DNA of 20,004 nucleotides from Bacteroidales bacterium (GTDB lineage: Bacteria; Bacteroidota; Bacteroidia; Bacteroidales; Bacteroidaceae). The stretch is taken from assembly GCA_004557185.1 (NCBI GenBank), contig SFEP01000045.1, positions 1-20,004 on the forward strand, in the 5' to 3' direction. The stretch's first letter is position 1, and every line of letters starts with the position of its first letter. Below the pieces are notes generated by a model. That model had not been told where the DNA came from. It made no database searches and was given only the letters and a program-made list of their open reading frames with translations. The translations under genes were made by a program, and so were the position numbers. Positions 1-8,600 of the stretch are shown here, one piece after another.

Positions 1-507
1 ATGGCTGGCGAGACAAACTATGACGCGGGAGGTGGACAACCGCTGCTACGTAAAAAATATCACGTCGTACGTAAAAAAAATCACGTCGTACGTAAAAAAG
101 TTTACGTAGCATCTGTTTTTGCCGCTCCCCAAGCCCCTCCCTGCGGGTGCTGTTGGCCTATGATGGCTGGGCGATGCAAGCCACACGGGCGGCGTGGTCC
201 TCAGCATAGCTGTTGTGGGAGAGCAATCTCCTCGGTGTATCCTCTCCATAGGCTATAACCCCTTTATATCAAGTGGTTTATGTGACAGATGAAGCAGCGG
301 ACGTGCGGCCTTCGGCCTACTTCAGTGGGGTGTAGGTGCCATGCGGAGCGGAAGCCTGAGGCAGATGCGCCTGCGGCCTCTGCGGAGCCGTCTGTTTTAT
401 ATAAGAAAGAACACCTTTACGTGAAGCCCCAAGCCCCATGAGCGCCTGCTCGCTTGGGCTTGACGAGAAAGCGTAATAATCAGTAAGAACCCCCATTTCA
501 GCAATCT
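1..507. other. Gene-free region with a repeat element
   Basis: No convincing gene is seen here. Open frames across 1-258 on either strand read through a 21-bp tandem repeat and resemble no protein. The region holds the 72-bp element at 43-114, a small stem GGAGA/TCTCC closed by a GCAA tetraloop at 218-231, and several short GC-rich inverted repeats between 305 and 395 that I cannot assign to an RNA family. Around 415-438 a TTTACGT followed by CCCAAGCCCC resembles the right end of the 72-bp element and may be a relic. No clear TAnnTTTG promoter was found in front of the thioesterase gene at 508. Confidence 0.6.
43..114 (+). repeat. 72-bp intergenic element, copy A: 21-bp tandem units ending in an inverted arm
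   Basis: The element starts with TGCTACGTAAA (44-54) and ends with its exact reverse complement TTTACGTAGCA (101-111), an 11-bp terminal inverted repeat. Inside, a 21-bp unit of the form ACGT + A-tract + TCACGTCGT repeats, so the A-tracts begin at 52, 73 and 94, exactly two helical turns apart. The last tract sits in a hairpin, TACGTAAA-aaag-TTTACGTA (89-108). The right flank GCATCTGTTTTTG, with AAGCCC 22 bp beyond its start, is partly shared with the other copies. The first 54 bases are identical to copy B at 9661. It looks like a short non-autonomous repeat (MITE-like or REP-like). No transposase is present. Confidence 0.85.
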
Positions 508-918
508 ATGCACTACGATTTTGAACTTCCTTTCAAGGTGCGCGACTACGAGTGCGACCTGCAGGGCATCGTGAACAATGCCAACTACCAGCATTACACC
601 GAGCACACGCGCCACGAGTTTCTGCTGAGCCGCGGCGTGAGTTTTGCCGCGCTGCACGAGCAGGGCACCGACGCCGTGGTGGCGCGCATACAGATGCAGT
701 TCAAGACGCCCCTGCGCAGCGGCGACAGTTTCGTGTCGCGCTTGGCCTTGCGCAAGGAGGGCATACGCTACGTGTTTCAGCAGGACATTTACCGCCAGCC
801 CGACGAGCGCCTTGTGCTGCGCAGCACTGTGGAGGCCGTGTGCCTGGTGAACGGACGGCTGAGCGACTGCCCCGAACTCGACGCCCTGCTGGGTTGCGAA
901 GCGCAGCAGGAGGTGTGA
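508..918 (+). CDS. Hotdog-fold acyl-CoA thioesterase (4HBT/YbgC-like)
   Basis: This is a 136-residue protein, the usual length for a single hotdog-fold thioesterase, expected to be cytoplasmic and to hydrolyse acyl-CoA thioesters. Seen in the sequence: the motif D17-x-x-G20-I-V-N-N-A-N-Y27 near the N-terminus, which matches the catalytic Asp-x-x-Gly-x-Val...Tyr signature of the YbgC/4HBT family. It is followed by HYTEHTRHEFL, consistent with the long hotdog helix, and by strands VVARIQMQFKTPLRSGDSF and STVEAVCLVNG typical of the fold. The ATG at 508 places the motif at its normal distance from the N-terminus. The gene lies 59 bp ahead of dprA and is probably co-transcribed with it. The substrate cannot be told from sequence; 4-hydroxybenzoyl-CoA and short acyl-CoA thioesterases share this motif. 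Confidence 0.88.
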   Translation: MHYDFELPFKVRDYECDLQGIVNNANYQHYTEHTRHEFLLSRGVSFAALHEQGTDAVVARIQMQFKTPLRSGDSFVSRLALRKEGIRYVFQQDIYRQPDERLVLRSTVEAVCLVNGRLSDCPELDALLGCEAQQEV

Positions 919-977
919 CGAAGGGGGCTTCGCTGTGTTGTTACGCAAGCCTGTTTTTCCCAACAACTTACGTCTGA

Positions 978-2072
978 TTGATTTTGAACGAAATACTCTC
1001 GACCCTTGCCCTGACGCGTCTGCGCGGCCTGAGCGCCGCCGCCGCCACCGCCGCCATACGCTACTACGGTTCAGCCGCTGCCGTGTGGGCCGACGGGGGT
1101 AGCCAGTCAGAACGGCTGGCACGCCTGATAGACAACGCCGATGCCCGCCGCAAAGCCTTCGACCGTGCGCAGCAGGAAGCGGACTACTGCCAGGAACACG
1201 GGGTGCGCATACTCACCCTGACCGATGCCGACTATCCGCAGCTGCTGGCCGACTGTGGGGATGCCCCGCCGCAACTCTTCATGCAGGGACATGTGCCTTG
1301 CAACGCCCGCCACTCGCTCAGCGTGGTGGGCACGCGCCGCATCACCGACTACGGCCGTGCCATGGTGGCCCAACTGCTGCAGGGGCTGGCCGAGCAGATG
1401 GAGGGCGTGCTCGTGGTGAGCGGACTGGCCTACGGTGTGGACATCTGTGCCCACCGTGCCGCCCTGCAGCACCACCTGCCCACTGCCGCGGTGCTGGCGC
1501 ACGGGCTCGACCGCCTCTATCCCGCTGCCCACCGCGACGATGCCCAGCGCATGTGCGCCGAGGGCGGTTTGCTCACCGAGTATTTCACTCACACCGTGCC
1601 CGACAAAGGAAACTTTGTGAGCCGCAACCGCATTGTGGCGGGCATGACGCGGGCCACACTCGTGGTGGAGAGTGCCGACCACGGCGGCGCCCTCATCACC
1701 GCCCGCCTGGCGGCAGGCTACCAGCGCGAGGTGCTGGCAGTGCCGGGCCGTGTGACGGACCCTTTCTCGGCCGGCTGCAACCACCTCATCACGCAGGGCG
1801 ACGCCATGCTCGTGACCTGTGCCGACGACATCATGCGCCTGCTGGGCTGGGAGCCTACGCGTGCCACGGCCGAGGCACCCGCCCTGCTCACAGCCTACAC
1901 CGCCGAGCAGGAACGCGTGCTCTCGTGCCTGAACCTGGTGGACGCCGTGACCTTCGACCAGCTGGTGGCACGCAGCGGTGTGCCCGGCCCCCGGCTGCGC
2001 GTGCTGCTCTTTGAGTTGCAGGCCGTGCAGGCCATCCGCGTGCAGGCCGGCTCCCACTATCTGCTGGCCTGA
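978..2072 (+). CDS. dprA: DNA-processing protein DprA
   Basis: DprA binds incoming single-stranded DNA and loads RecA during natural transformation; many non-competent bacteria also keep it. The 364 residues show an N-terminal helical part (LTRLRGLSAAAAT), the Rossmann-like DNA-binding core and a C-terminal winged-helix domain (about 305-364, including FDQLVARSGVPGPRL). Core motifs seen are SVVGTRR (115-121), SGLAYGVD (148-155), SRNRIVAGMT (215-224), ESADHGGALITARLA and AVPGRV. There is no ATG near the N-terminus. The frame opens with TTG at 978 (M-I-L-N-E), and a second TTG at 984 would give MNEILSTLALTRL, which matches the usual start of Bacteroidales DprA better. I keep 978 as the outer limit and regard 984 as the likelier start. 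A candidate terminator follows the stop codon. Confidence 0.93.
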   Translation: MILNEILSTLALTRLRGLSAAAATAAIRYYGSAAAVWADGGSQSERLARLIDNADARRKAFDRAQQEADYCQEHGVRILTLTDADYPQLLADCGDAPPQLFMQGHVPCNARHSLSVVGTRRITDYGRAMVAQLLQGLAEQMEGVLVVSGLAYGVDICAHRAALQHHLPTAAVLAHGLDRLYPAAHRDDAQRMCAEGGLLTEYFTHTVPDKGNFVSRNRIVAGMTRATLVVESADHGGALITARLAAGYQREVLAVPGRVTDPFSAGCNHLITQGDAMLVTCADDIMRLLGWEPTRATAEAPALLTAYTAEQERVLSCLNLVDAVTFDQLVARSGVPGPRLRVLLFELQAVQAIRVQAGSHYLLA

Positions 2073-2077
2073 GCCTG

Positions 2078-2121
2078 GCGTGGGGCAGGGTGGGTAGGGC
2101 TGCCCGCGACGCGTGCTTTTT
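2078..2121 (+). terminator. Candidate intrinsic terminator after dprA
   Basis: Six bases past the dprA stop, GCGT (2078-2081) and GGGCAG (2083-2088) can pair with CTGCCC (2100-2105) and ACGC (2109-2112), leaving small bulges. A run of five T follows at 2117-2121. The stem is imperfect and the T-run starts four bases after it, so this is only a moderate candidate. It would separate the thioesterase-dprA unit from the helicase, which has its own -7 motif at 2166. Confidence 0.4.
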
Positions 2122-2165
2122 GCCCGAAAATCATGCACCTACGTGCAGCAACCAAAAAGTTGGCG

Positions 2166-2173
2166 TAAATTTG
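2166..2173 (+). promoter_or_regulatory. -7 promoter element TAAATTTG upstream of the DEAD-box gene
   Basis: TAAATTTG matches the Bacteroidetes -7 consensus TAnnTTTG. No good -33 TTTG was found 19-21 bp upstream. Transcription would begin near 2180, giving a leader of about 90 nt to the TTG start at 2271 and arguing against the upstream in-frame ATG at 2190 as the true start. Confidence 0.5.
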
Positions 2174-2270
2174 CAGCTCCATCCGTGCAGTGTGTGCCAC
2201 CGCCGAGCAGCGTGGCGGCGCAGGCTTTCAGCATGGTGCTGTTTTTCCCCGAATAGACCCTTTTTCCATT

Positions 2271-4157
2271 TTGAAGACATTTGAAGAACTGGGCGTGGCC
2301 GAACCGATACGGCGCGCCATTGCAGAGATGGGGTATGAGTCCCCCATGCCCGTACAAGAAGAAGTCATTCCCTACCTGCTGGGCGAGGGCAACGATGTGA
2401 TAGCCCTGGCGCAGACGGGTACGGGCAAAACCGCCGCCTTCGGTTTGCCCGTGCTGCAGAAGGTGAGGCCCGAGGAGCGCGTGACGCAGGCCGTCATTCT
2501 CAGTCCCACCCGCGAACTGTGCCTGCAGATAGCCGACGACCTCAAGGAGTATGCCCGCTACATGGACCACCTGCACGTGCTGGCCGTGTATGGCGGCAGC
2601 AGCATTGAGAGCCAGATGCGGGCCCTGCGCAAAGGGGCACAGGTGATAGTGGCCACGCCAGGACGACTGATTGACTTGATGCACCGCGGCGTGGCTCGCC
2701 TGGACCAGGTGGAGAACGTGGTGCTCGACGAGGCCGACGAGATGCTCAACATGGGCTTTACGGAGAGCATCGACGAGATACTGGCCGGTGTGCCCGAACA
2801 GCGCAACACGCTGCTCTTCTCGGCTACCATGAGCAAGGAGGTGGAACGCATTGCCAGCCACTACCTGCACAACCACAAGGAGATTGTGGTGGGCTCGCGC
2901 AACGAGGGGGCCGAGAATGTGAACCACATTTACTACCTCGTGCATGCCAAGGACAAATATGCCGCACTGAAACGCGTGGTGGACTACTTCCCGCGCATTT
3001 ACGGCATCATCTTTTGCCGCACCCGCATCGAGACGCAGGAGGTGGCCGACCTCCTGATACGCGACGGATACAACGCCGAGGCGCTCCACGGCGACCTGTC
3101 GCAGGCACAGCGCGACCTCACCATGCAGAAGTTTCGCCATCACCACACCCAGCTGCTCGTGGCCACCGACGTGGCAGCCCGCGGACTGGATGTGGAGGAC
3201 CTCACACACGTCATCAACTACGGCCTGCCCGACGACGTGGAGAACTACACCCACCGCTCAGGCCGCACGGGGCGGGCCGGCAAGCGGGGCACGAGCATCA
3301 GCATCATTCATCTGCGCGAAAAGGGTAAGGTGCGCATCATCGAGAAAACCATTGGAAAAAAGTTTGAGGCTGGCACGCTGCCCGAACCGCAGGAAATCTG
3401 CACCAAGCAACTCTACAAGGTGATGGACGAACTGGAACACGTGGAGGTTGACGAGGCCGAAATCGCTCCCTTCCTGCCCGAAATCTACCGCAAACTGGAG
3501 TGGCTGAGCAAGGAAGACCTCGTGCAGCGGCTGGTGAGCCGCGAGTTCGGCCGTTTCCTGCGTTACTACGCCGAAGCGCCCGTCATTGAGCAGCCGGCCG
3601 AGCGCCGCGAGCAGGACAAGGCCGACAAAACCGCACGACGCGCTAACCGACGCGATGCCGACGCCCCGCGGGTGGCAGAGGAGGGATACACGCGCCTCTT
3701 CATTAACCTGGGCAAACGCGACAACTTTTATGCCCGCGAAATCATCAACCTCATCAACCGCTACGTGCGGGGCTCGAAGGTGCAGATAGGGCGCATCGAC
3801 CTCACGCAGAACTGCTCCTTCTTCGAAGTGCCCAACGATGACGTGGACGAGGTAATGGCCAAAATGAAACGCGCCAAGGTGGGGCCGCGCGCCGTGGTCA
3901 TTGACTACGCCGACCGCACCCCCGATGAACTGGCAGCCATACGTTCGCGACGCCAGCCGCACAGCCACGACGATGCGCCGCGCCCCTCGGCACGCCGCGC
4001 CCCCCGACTCTATGCCGACCAGCCCGATGCACGACGCACCAAGGCCGAGTGGAAAGCTGAAAAGAAGGGACGCAAGGCAAGCCGCGCCGAACAGCACGCC
4101 GAAGCCCACGCCAAACCCTCGCGCCGCAAGGACGACTGGCGCAAGTTCTTCGACTAA
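2271..4157 (+). CDS. DEAD-box ATP-dependent RNA helicase with DbpA-type RNA-binding domain
   Basis: This RNA-dependent ATPase unwinds RNA duplexes, in ribosome assembly or mRNA turnover in relatives such as CsdA/DeaD and DbpA. The 628 residues contain the Q motif (GYESPMPVQEEV), motif I AQTGTGKT (47-54), PTREL, TPGR, DEAD (153-156), SAT (184-186), IIFCRTR, ARGLDV and HRSGRTGRAG (328-337). About 472-547 forms an RRM-like DbpA RNA-binding domain (YTRLFINLGKRDNFY...). The final 80 residues are a basic, low-complexity tail rich in Arg, Lys and Ala, probably disordered RNA contacts. The start is the TTG at 2271, giving MKTFEELGV, the conserved N-terminus of Bacteroides/Prevotella homologues. An in-frame ATG at 2190 would add 27 residues unlike the family. 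The gene ends 126 bp before the OMP gene. Confidence 0.95.
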   Translation: MKTFEELGVAEPIRRAIAEMGYESPMPVQEEVIPYLLGEGNDVIALAQTGTGKTAAFGLPVLQKVRPEERVTQAVILSPTRELCLQIADDLKEYARYMDHLHVLAVYGGSSIESQMRALRKGAQVIVATPGRLIDLMHRGVARLDQVENVVLDEADEMLNMGFTESIDEILAGVPEQRNTLLFSATMSKEVERIASHYLHNHKEIVVGSRNEGAENVNHIYYLVHAKDKYAALKRVVDYFPRIYGIIFCRTRIETQEVADLLIRDGYNAEALHGDLSQAQRDLTMQKFRHHHTQLLVATDVAARGLDVEDLTHVINYGLPDDVENYTHRSGRTGRAGKRGTSISIIHLREKGKVRIIEKTIGKKFEAGTLPEPQEICTKQLYKVMDELEHVEVDEAEIAPFLPEIYRKLEWLSKEDLVQRLVSREFGRFLRYYAEAPVIEQPAERREQDKADKTARRANRRDADAPRVAEEGYTRLFINLGKRDNFYAREIINLINRYVRGSKVQIGRIDLTQNCSFFEVPNDDVDEVMAKMKRAKVGPRAVVIDYADRTPDELAAIRSRRQPHSHDDAPRPSARRAPRLYADQPDARRTKAEWKAEKKGRKASRAEQHAEAHAKPSRRKDDWRKFFD

Positions 4158-4283
4158 TGTGCCGCCAAGGATTTCCTCCTTTATATATATAGCGCGCCGC
4201 CAACGATGAGGCATCGCGCCGGCATTTCCCCCAGATTCAATCAAGGTGGGTTCTATTCGTTCACACCTAAACACCTCACAAGC

Positions 4284-4961
4284 ATGACGATGTTGATAAA
4301 ACACTTACGCCCGCTCCTCCTCCTCCTCCTTGCCGCCCTGACACTGACGCTGCAGGCACAGCATGTGAAGTTTAAGGTGGGGGGCGGCCTGGCCACGCAC
4401 TACGGCCACGACCACGCCGTGGGGGCTTATAAAATAGGTATGGGCTACGAGTGGGAACTCGGGCAGCACCTCTCCATCACCCCCTGGCTGGAGGTGGCGG
4501 GCAAGGGCTGGAAAACGCCCGACGCCGTGGTGCAGGTGCGTGACGATGCGGGAGAGCCCGTGTTCGACGACGAAACGGGCGAGCCCCTCATGGGCATCAT
4601 GAGCCGCAGCACGACCGCCAACTATCTCGAACTGCCCATTCTGCTCACAGGCTATCTGCGACTCGGTCCCAGCCGCTACCTCGTGCTGGCCGGCGGACCC
4701 TACGTGGCGTGGGGCGTGGCCGGCAAAAGCAAGGTGAAGGGCGACCAGGAGCAGAGCGGCAGCCGCAAACTCTACTACGACGAGAAAACCTTCGACCAGC
4801 CCGGCGCCCACCGCTTCGATGCCGGACTGCAGGCTTTCGCTGGCTACCAGTTCCAAAGCGGCATCACCGTGGGCATAGAGGCCGACTTCGGTTGGGCCAA
4901 ATGCAGCGCCGCCGGCGGCCGCAACCTCAGTTCCCTCCTCACGCTGGGCTACCACTTCTGA
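4284..4961 (+). CDS. Outer-membrane beta-barrel (porin-like) protein
   Basis: This is a predicted exported protein of 225 residues. The N-terminus has a signal peptide: a short basic start, a run of six leucines and cleavage after LTLQA (25), before QHVKF. The mature part alternates short glycine- and aromatic-rich strands (FKVGGGLATHYG, YKIGMGYEWELG, YLELPILLTGYLRLG, LQAFAGYQFQSGITVGIEADFGW) and ends in LLTLGYHF, with the terminal phenylalanine expected by the BAM machinery. This fits the outer-membrane beta-barrel families common in Bacteroidetes (PorT-like or OMP_b-brl). The start is the ATG at 4284, immediately before the signal sequence; an upstream in-frame ATG at 4206 adds 26 residues that would spoil it. 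The ATG at 4290 is an alternative. The ligand or role cannot be told. Confidence 0.85.
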   Translation: MTMLIKHLRPLLLLLLAALTLTLQAQHVKFKVGGGLATHYGHDHAVGAYKIGMGYEWELGQHLSITPWLEVAGKGWKTPDAVVQVRDDAGEPVFDDETGEPLMGIMSRSTTANYLELPILLTGYLRLGPSRYLVLAGGPYVAWGVAGKSKVKGDQEQSGSRKLYYDEKTFDQPGAHRFDAGLQAFAGYQFQSGITVGIEADFGWAKCSAAGGRNLSSLLTLGYHF

Positions 4962-5009
4962 GTCGCGCTGGGCTACCTCAGAGGCGCCAGCCCGCCACTT
5001 TGCCGGCGC

Positions 5010-5078
5010 AAGCAAGTTTATCCTTTACACAAGCAAGTCTATCCCTTACACAGGCAAGTCTATCCCTTACACAAGCAA
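5010..5078 (+). repeat. Three 21-bp tandem repeats
   Basis: Three head-to-tail copies of exactly 21 bp lie at 5010-5030, 5031-5051 and 5052-5072. Their common form is AAGCAAGT-(C/T)-TATCC-(C/T)-TTACAC. A fourth partial copy (AAGCAA) merges into the stem of the terminator. Copies two and three differ at one base; the first differs at two further positions. The period equals two helical turns, the same as the unrelated repeats at 43 and 9558. Confidence 0.9.
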
Positions 5079-5117
5079 AAATGGCGGACGCGGTTATCCC
5101 GCTCCGCCATTTTCTTT
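5078..5117 (+). terminator. Intrinsic terminator downstream of the OMP gene
   Basis: AAAATGGCGGA (5078-5088) pairs perfectly with TCCGCCATTTT (5103-5113). The stem extends, past one bulged C, through GCGG/CCGC, leaving a five-base loop. TTTT-C-TTT follows. The A-rich left arm makes the hairpin potentially bidirectional. It sits 117 bp past the OMP stop and closes that transcript. Confidence 0.8.
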
Positions 5118-5148
5118 GACATAACAATTCATAATCTACTTTACTCGC

Positions 5149-5158
5149 TGCAAAGGTA
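5149..5158 (-). promoter_or_regulatory. Minus-strand -7-like motif TACCTTTGCA
   Basis: The reverse strand reads TACCTTTGCA, the same sequence (TACCTTTG-C) found upstream of gyrB and argB on the + strand. No -33 TTTG lies at the expected distance. If active, it would drive a short leftward transcript into the terminator hairpin at 5078-5113, whose A-rich left arm would supply a T-run on that strand. No gene on the minus strand is supported. Confidence 0.3.
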
Positions 5159-5382
5159 GGGAGGGAGGCGGGCGGCCGCAATACCGCGGTGAGGGTATTT
5201 CAGCGTGGCGGAGCTTCATGCTGCCTTTTCTCGTTGCGGCCTCGCCCCCATCCTCGCAGCCTTGCAGCATTCCCCACCCGCCCTTACCTTCACATCCACG
5301 CCATGCAGTGTCGCAGCGGCGGGCAACTGCTTCCTGTCACGTCTAAAAAATGTGCGTGCTTTGCATTTTTCAATGTATTAAA

Positions 5383-5413
5383 TTTGTAACCACAGAAAAA
5401 TGCCCTATATTTG
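5383..5413 (+). promoter_or_regulatory. Consensus Bacteroidetes promoter for the large secreted protein
   Basis: TTTG at 5383-5386, a 19-bp spacer and TATATTTG at 5406-5413 match the TTTG-N19-21-TAnnTTTG consensus. It is the best promoter in the window. Transcription should start near 5420, leaving a leader of nearly 190 nt before the ATG at 5607. The overlapping TAAATTTG at 5379-5386 could be a second, weaker -7 element. Confidence 0.75.
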
Positions 5414-5606
5414 CTGCGGATTGGTAGGCATAGGTGGCAAATGCCCCCTTTCGTGCTGTCCCCTTTCCGCTGGCCGTGTGCCCGCAGCACCCCGTGTCGG
5501 CCTTCTGTGCCGCCTTGCGGGCAGCGTGGTGCGGCGGTTTGTGAAAAACACTTCCTACGAATACTTTTTTTCAACCTAAATGTTTCACTTAATCAATGAG
5601 TTATCA

Positions 5607-8600
5607 ATGAAAAGGTTTTACAACTTCCTTTCATTGCTCCTGCTGTCTTTAGTAGGAGTAACAGCGTCTGCTCAGTCTTATCGTGCAGGCACTGAGAAAC
5701 TCGCTTCCATGGATGAAATTGTGGGCAAGAAGGTCTTTATCCAGACTGCTTGCAACGGCCATTACATGTGTGGTACGGGTGTTTCTGTGTCTTCCGATCA
5801 GCTGCGCGACGACGCAGTCTATCAATTTGAGGCAGTGGAGGGCAAAACGTCGGTTGACGGCCATCCCCTCTACGTGCTGAAGCAAGTGTCGACAGGCCTG
5901 TACTTCAAGGATTTCGACATCGTGAATCCCGGTTCTGACTCTTCCGACGGCATCCTGCCCGAGGGCTCTGAGGACCTCACGCTGACCACCGACAAGCTCA
6001 GCGAAGCTTTCGAAATGACCGTGCTCCCGTTTGAGGACATCACGGGCGTTGAAGATGCACAGGCTGGCCCCAACACGGCAAGCAACCAAAAGCAGACCCT
6101 CGACGGTGTCGGCTTTGTGTTCTGCCGCGGTCAGAAGAGCACGGGTGGTGACTATACGTATCTCGGCAACCTCGAGGGTGGCAAGCCTTTCTACGCTCCC
6201 CATACCGACACCAACGCATGGTACATCTACGAAGCCGTGAAGGAAACCCCCAAGGCTGTGCTGCTCAACTACATGATGATTTACTTCCCCAATGGTGTAA
6301 GTGCAGATGTATTCCCCGTAGGCACCAACCCCGGTTACTATGGTGAAGAGGCTGTCAACAAAGCCATCGAAGTCTACAATAGTGCTAACGACATGCTGAC
6401 TGCCACCACTGAATACTCGGAAAAAGAGTACATGGATATGGCTAAGGAAGTAGAGGCTGCTGCCAAGGCTATCCAAGCCAGCGCCGTGAAGCTCACCGAG
6501 GGCTACTACTTCATTAAAGACAGCCGTGGCGCAGGTCGCTACTGGTATGTAGAAACCGCAAAGAATGGTGACCTCTATGCTTCGTCTGCGAACTACGCGG
6601 TGCCCGAGACGCTCGATGCCAACTCTGCCAAGTACATCTGGTTCGTAGCTCCCGGCACAGAGGAAGGCACGTTCACCTTCAAGAACATGTACAGCGAGGT
6701 CTACCTCTCCGACCAGACTGCAACTTTGACGTCGCCGGCTGATCAGAGCAACGCTTGGTTCGTTTGCGGCAATGAGCCCGTGAACTTCAAGGTAACGGAC
6801 GATGGTCAGAAGGCCAAGCCTTCGTTCATTGTGGCTACGCTCGCTAACCAACAGGTGAACACCGACGCAGGCCGCGGTGGTGGTCTTTGCAAGTGGAACG
6901 ACAAGAATGACGATGGTAACTGCATGCACTTCATTGCACTTGCCGACGACGTGATTGAGTCCATCCGTGAAGCCGCTGTCCAGAACGCTCTCAACGAAAA
7001 GCTGAGCGCTATCTACGACAAGGCTGTCACCATGAAGAAGAAGAACGACGGTTCGCTTGGTCTCGTAACCAGCGTTGCCCAGCTCAGCTCCAACGCCGCT
7101 GAGCCCACGGGTGGTGAAGGTAAGCTTGAGGCACTCGTCGACCTCGACAACAAGACCTACTTCCACACCAACTGGAGCAGCCCCGCTACAGTGGAAGGCG
7201 CACACTTCCTACAGGCTGACCTGCAGTATGCAGTGGACGGCGTGAAGCTCGACTTCGTACGCCGTCTCCGTCCGCAGGGTAAGGAAGACAACTATCCTAA
7301 GGTAGCCGACATTCAGGTAACCAACAATCCCGAGGGTGACTGGGTAAGCGTAGGCGAGTTCGAGTTCGACTACACCGAGGATGTAACCTATGCTAAGGGT
7401 ACGATTGGCGGCATGCAGGCTGACTCTCTCTGCACCGCGCACGCTGGTCATGGAACGGTTGCATTCGGCGAGGCTTATCGCTACATCCGTGTTATCCCCA
7501 GCAACATCAACGACGACAAGGCCTACTGGTATCTTGCTGAGCTTCACTTCTTGCCCTTGCAGGATGTTGAAAACGCCTACAGCCAGGTAGCTGAGGCCGA
7601 CCGCACCGAATTCGAGGCTCTGCTTGCTCAGGCTGCTGACGAGCTCGCAGCCGGTAAGGCAACGCAGGCCACCATCACGGCCCTGCAGGCTTCCTATGAC
7701 AAGGTGCTCGCTCAGATCCCCGATCCCGCACGCATCACCGACCTCGTAGCCGAAGTGAAGAAGGCCATCGAGTCTGCTCAGGAGGGTGAGGAACCCGGTT
7801 ACTATGCCGAGGGTTCTATCGCCACCATTCAGGCTGCTGTGGCTGCTGCTCAGGCTGCCATCGTTCCCGGTTTGACGCTTGCCCAGGTTGACCAAGTTGT
7901 CGCCACGCTGCAGGCTGCTTACGCTGCCTTCCATGCTTCTATGGTTCTGCCCGAGGTTGGTCAGCTCTACCTCCTCCGCAGTGCCTCTGTAGCTACCAAC
8001 GGTGCAGGCAACGCTTGGAACTCCAAGGATGCACCTATCTACTCTGTGAACAACGCCAAGGTGGGTGCCCTCCGCTTCACGGTGCTCAATGGCACTGCTG
8101 AAAAGGCTGAGGAACTCTCCGACACCATCGATTTCGACTCCAACATGCGTTACCTCTGGAAGGTTACCAAAGCTACGGCTGAGGGTGTAGCCCTGCAGAA
8201 CTTAGGTACCGGTATGTGGATTTCGGCCGAGGTTGAAGGCAACAATGGTCTGATGACCCAGAGCACTGAGGAGTCGCTGCTCAAGTATCACCTCAAGGCT
8301 CCCGGTGAATTCGTATTCGAAGTAGGCGAAGGCCTCTATGCTAACTTCCAGGGCGGTGGTGCCATGGTAGCATGGAACAATGCTTACGACCAGAACGCTC
8401 CCATCAAGTTCGAGTCCCACGATGCGGCTATGCTCTCCACTGACTACCGCTGGGCTGTAACGCCTAACGTGATGCAGGTTATCACGCTGCCCGTAGACAT
8501 CGACGGTGTGGTTGAAGCCGGTACTGTTTACACGGTGCTTGGCCTCAATGCCGACCGCAGCAAGATCCTTCTCATGGAGAACGACGATGAAATTAAAGCT

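Larger units (their letters stand above)
4962..5606. other. Intergenic region between the OMP gene and the large secreted-protein gene
   Basis: These 645 bp contain no convincing gene. From left to right they hold a 21-bp tandem repeat (5010-5078), a strong terminator hairpin (5078-5117), a minus-strand -7-like motif (5149-5158), about 200 bp in which I recognise nothing, and a complete Bacteroidetes promoter (5383-5413). The promoter is followed by a long leader to the start at 5607. Short open frames here lack a plausible start context and resemble no protein. Confidence 0.6.

Noticed and set aside
43..111. CRISPR array
   Set aside because: The 21-bp units are contiguous with no unique spacers, there are only two to three units, and no cas gene is in the window.
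1..258. Open frames on both strands across 1-258, with repeated residues such as HVVRKK or FFTYDVI
   Set aside because: The repetitive residues come from the 21-bp tandem units, whose length is a multiple of three, so frames stay open on either strand. The same happens across copy B at 9661. There is no protein-like sequence outside the repeat.
4168..4190. TTTATATATATA stretches at 4168-4190 and 14549-14567 as strong promoters
   Set aside because: Both lie between genes and share CTCCTT + TATATATATA, but they do not match TAnnTTTG, so I did not annotate them as promoters.
4978..5181. Minus-strand 67-codon frame with three repeats of LACVRDR
   Set aside because: The repeats are translations of the 21-bp DNA repeat at 5010-5078, and the frame runs through the terminator hairpin.
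5649..7205. Long minus-strand open frames opposite the secreted protein, gyrB, argB, dprA and others (up to 537 codons)
   Set aside because: They lie antisense to clearly identified genes and exist because G+C-rich third positions leave few stops on the opposite strand; their translations lack domains.
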